From Virgibacillus_F necropolis_A (GTDB taxonomy: Bacteria > Bacillota > Bacilli > Bacillales > Amphibacillaceae): a stretch of 64,000 nucleotides of DNA. The translations under genes and the position numbers were made by a program. The notes beneath the pieces are model-generated. The model had not been told where the DNA came from. It did no database searches and saw nothing but the letters and a program-made list of their open reading frames with translations. Positions 63,727 to 64,000 of this stretch are shown in pieces. The stretch is from assembly GCF_044793635.1 (NCBI RefSeq), contig NZ_CP084992.1, forward strand, positions 2,604,001-2,668,000, written 5' to 3'. Each line of letters begins with the position of its first letter. The stretch's first letter is position 1.

Positions 63727-64000
63727 TAACCTTTGTCTGTGGCGGCGTGAGAAGCGGGAAGACGAGTTATGCGGAGCGTTGTATGTTAGACAAGAAGCAC
63801 CTAAACCTTCACTATGTGGCGACGGGGGTAGTGACGGATTTCGAGATGCAAGAACGGGTAAGCCGTCATAAAGACGATCGTCGACAAAGTAGCAGGTCCT
63901 GGCAAACATGGGAGTTACCGACGGCGATTGATCAGGTTTTGTTTACAGGGAATGATGCCACCCTTCTTGATTGCCTAACAACATGGGTAACAAATGAAAT
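63723..64000 (+). CDS. cobU: CobU adenosylcobinamide kinase/guanylyltransferase (partial, 3' end off window)
   Basis: 92 codons are visible. The ATG at 63723 overlaps the cobD stop. Walker A is GGVRSGKTSYAER at residues 7-19; the guanylylated-histidine region is QERVSRHKDDRRQSSRSWQT, followed by ATLLDCLTTWVTNE. It phosphorylates adenosylcobinamide and adds GMP to it. The operon presumably continues with cobS, cobC or similar beyond the right edge. Confidence 0.93.
   Translation, partial: MITFVCGGVRSGKTSYAERCMLDKKHLNLHYVATGVVTDFEMQERVSRHKDDRRQSSRSWQTWELPTAIDQVLFTGNDATLLDCLTTWVTNE

Overview
The window comes from the chromosome of a low-GC, endospore-former-type Bacillaceae, most likely of the Virgibacillus/Oceanobacillus group. 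Three things point there. Gene order is collinear with one arm of the Bacillus subtilis chromosome (cshA-ydbS-ydbT-rhomboid-acpS-ydcC-alr-ndoAI-ndoA-rsbRSTUVW-sigB-rsbX-tex-sprT-trnS-type tRNAs-rrn-thiL-tsaE-tsaB-rimI-tsaD-ydiF-moaC-rex-ydiK-ydiL-groES-groEL). The rRNA and tRNA genes are of Bacillus type. The regulatory signals (CIRCE, a SigB promoter, SmtB/CzrA-type and PerR-type operators, TTG/GTG starts) are those of Firmicutes. The genus call is from general resemblance of the 16S gene only.

Layout. 1-590: the start of a phosphonate-type ABC binding lipoprotein, running off the left edge. 0.8-8 kb: a lipid kinase, then two identical IS91-like elements in direct orientation flanking an EcsAB-like ABC transporter and its MarR regulator. 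8-11.5 kb: glutaredoxin-like, YppG-like, esterase, DegV and EamA genes. 11.7-21.6 kb: cshA, ydbS/T, rhomboid, acpS, a decayed nnrE-nnrD gene, a YdcC-like lipoprotein, alr and the EndoAI/EndoA (MazEF) pair. An IS1182-family element (21.7-23.5 kb) splits this from the complete SigB partner-switching operon (23.7-28.7 kb), followed by tex, katA and sprT. 33.6-40.4 kb: tandem promoters, twelve tRNAs, 16S-23S-5S, then tRNA-fMet and tRNA-Asp. 40.7-47.9 kb: thiL, the t6A genes, rimI, ABC-F, moaC and rex, with a cluster of DnaA boxes between tsaD and ydiF. 47.9-53.5 kb is an accessory insert where B. subtilis has tatAy-tatCy: a truncated P-type ATPase, CDF and ZIP metal transporters, an ArsR/SmtB sensor, a Cys-rich copper-storage-type protein and two unrecognised membrane/lipoproteins. 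53.6-56.9 kb: ydiK-ydiL and groESL. 57.4-64 kb: a cobalamin riboswitch and the start of a B12 salvage operon (btuF, btuC, btuD-cbiZ, cbiB, cobD, cobU), cut by the right edge.

The most unusual layer is intergenic. At least nine copies of a large palindromic repeat (here called R1-R9) lie between genes. Full copies share both ends with each other, and apparently share short termini with the IS91-like element, while the interiors are interchangeable hairpin modules. Two further elements with about 50-bp inverted ends (18939-19500 and 50068-50452) and a third 55-bp hairpin family (three copies) carry or border related modules. These repeats lie next to, or mark, most of the disrupted loci: the decayed nnr gene, the truncated ATPase, the displaced cobalamin riboswitch and both IS91-like copies.
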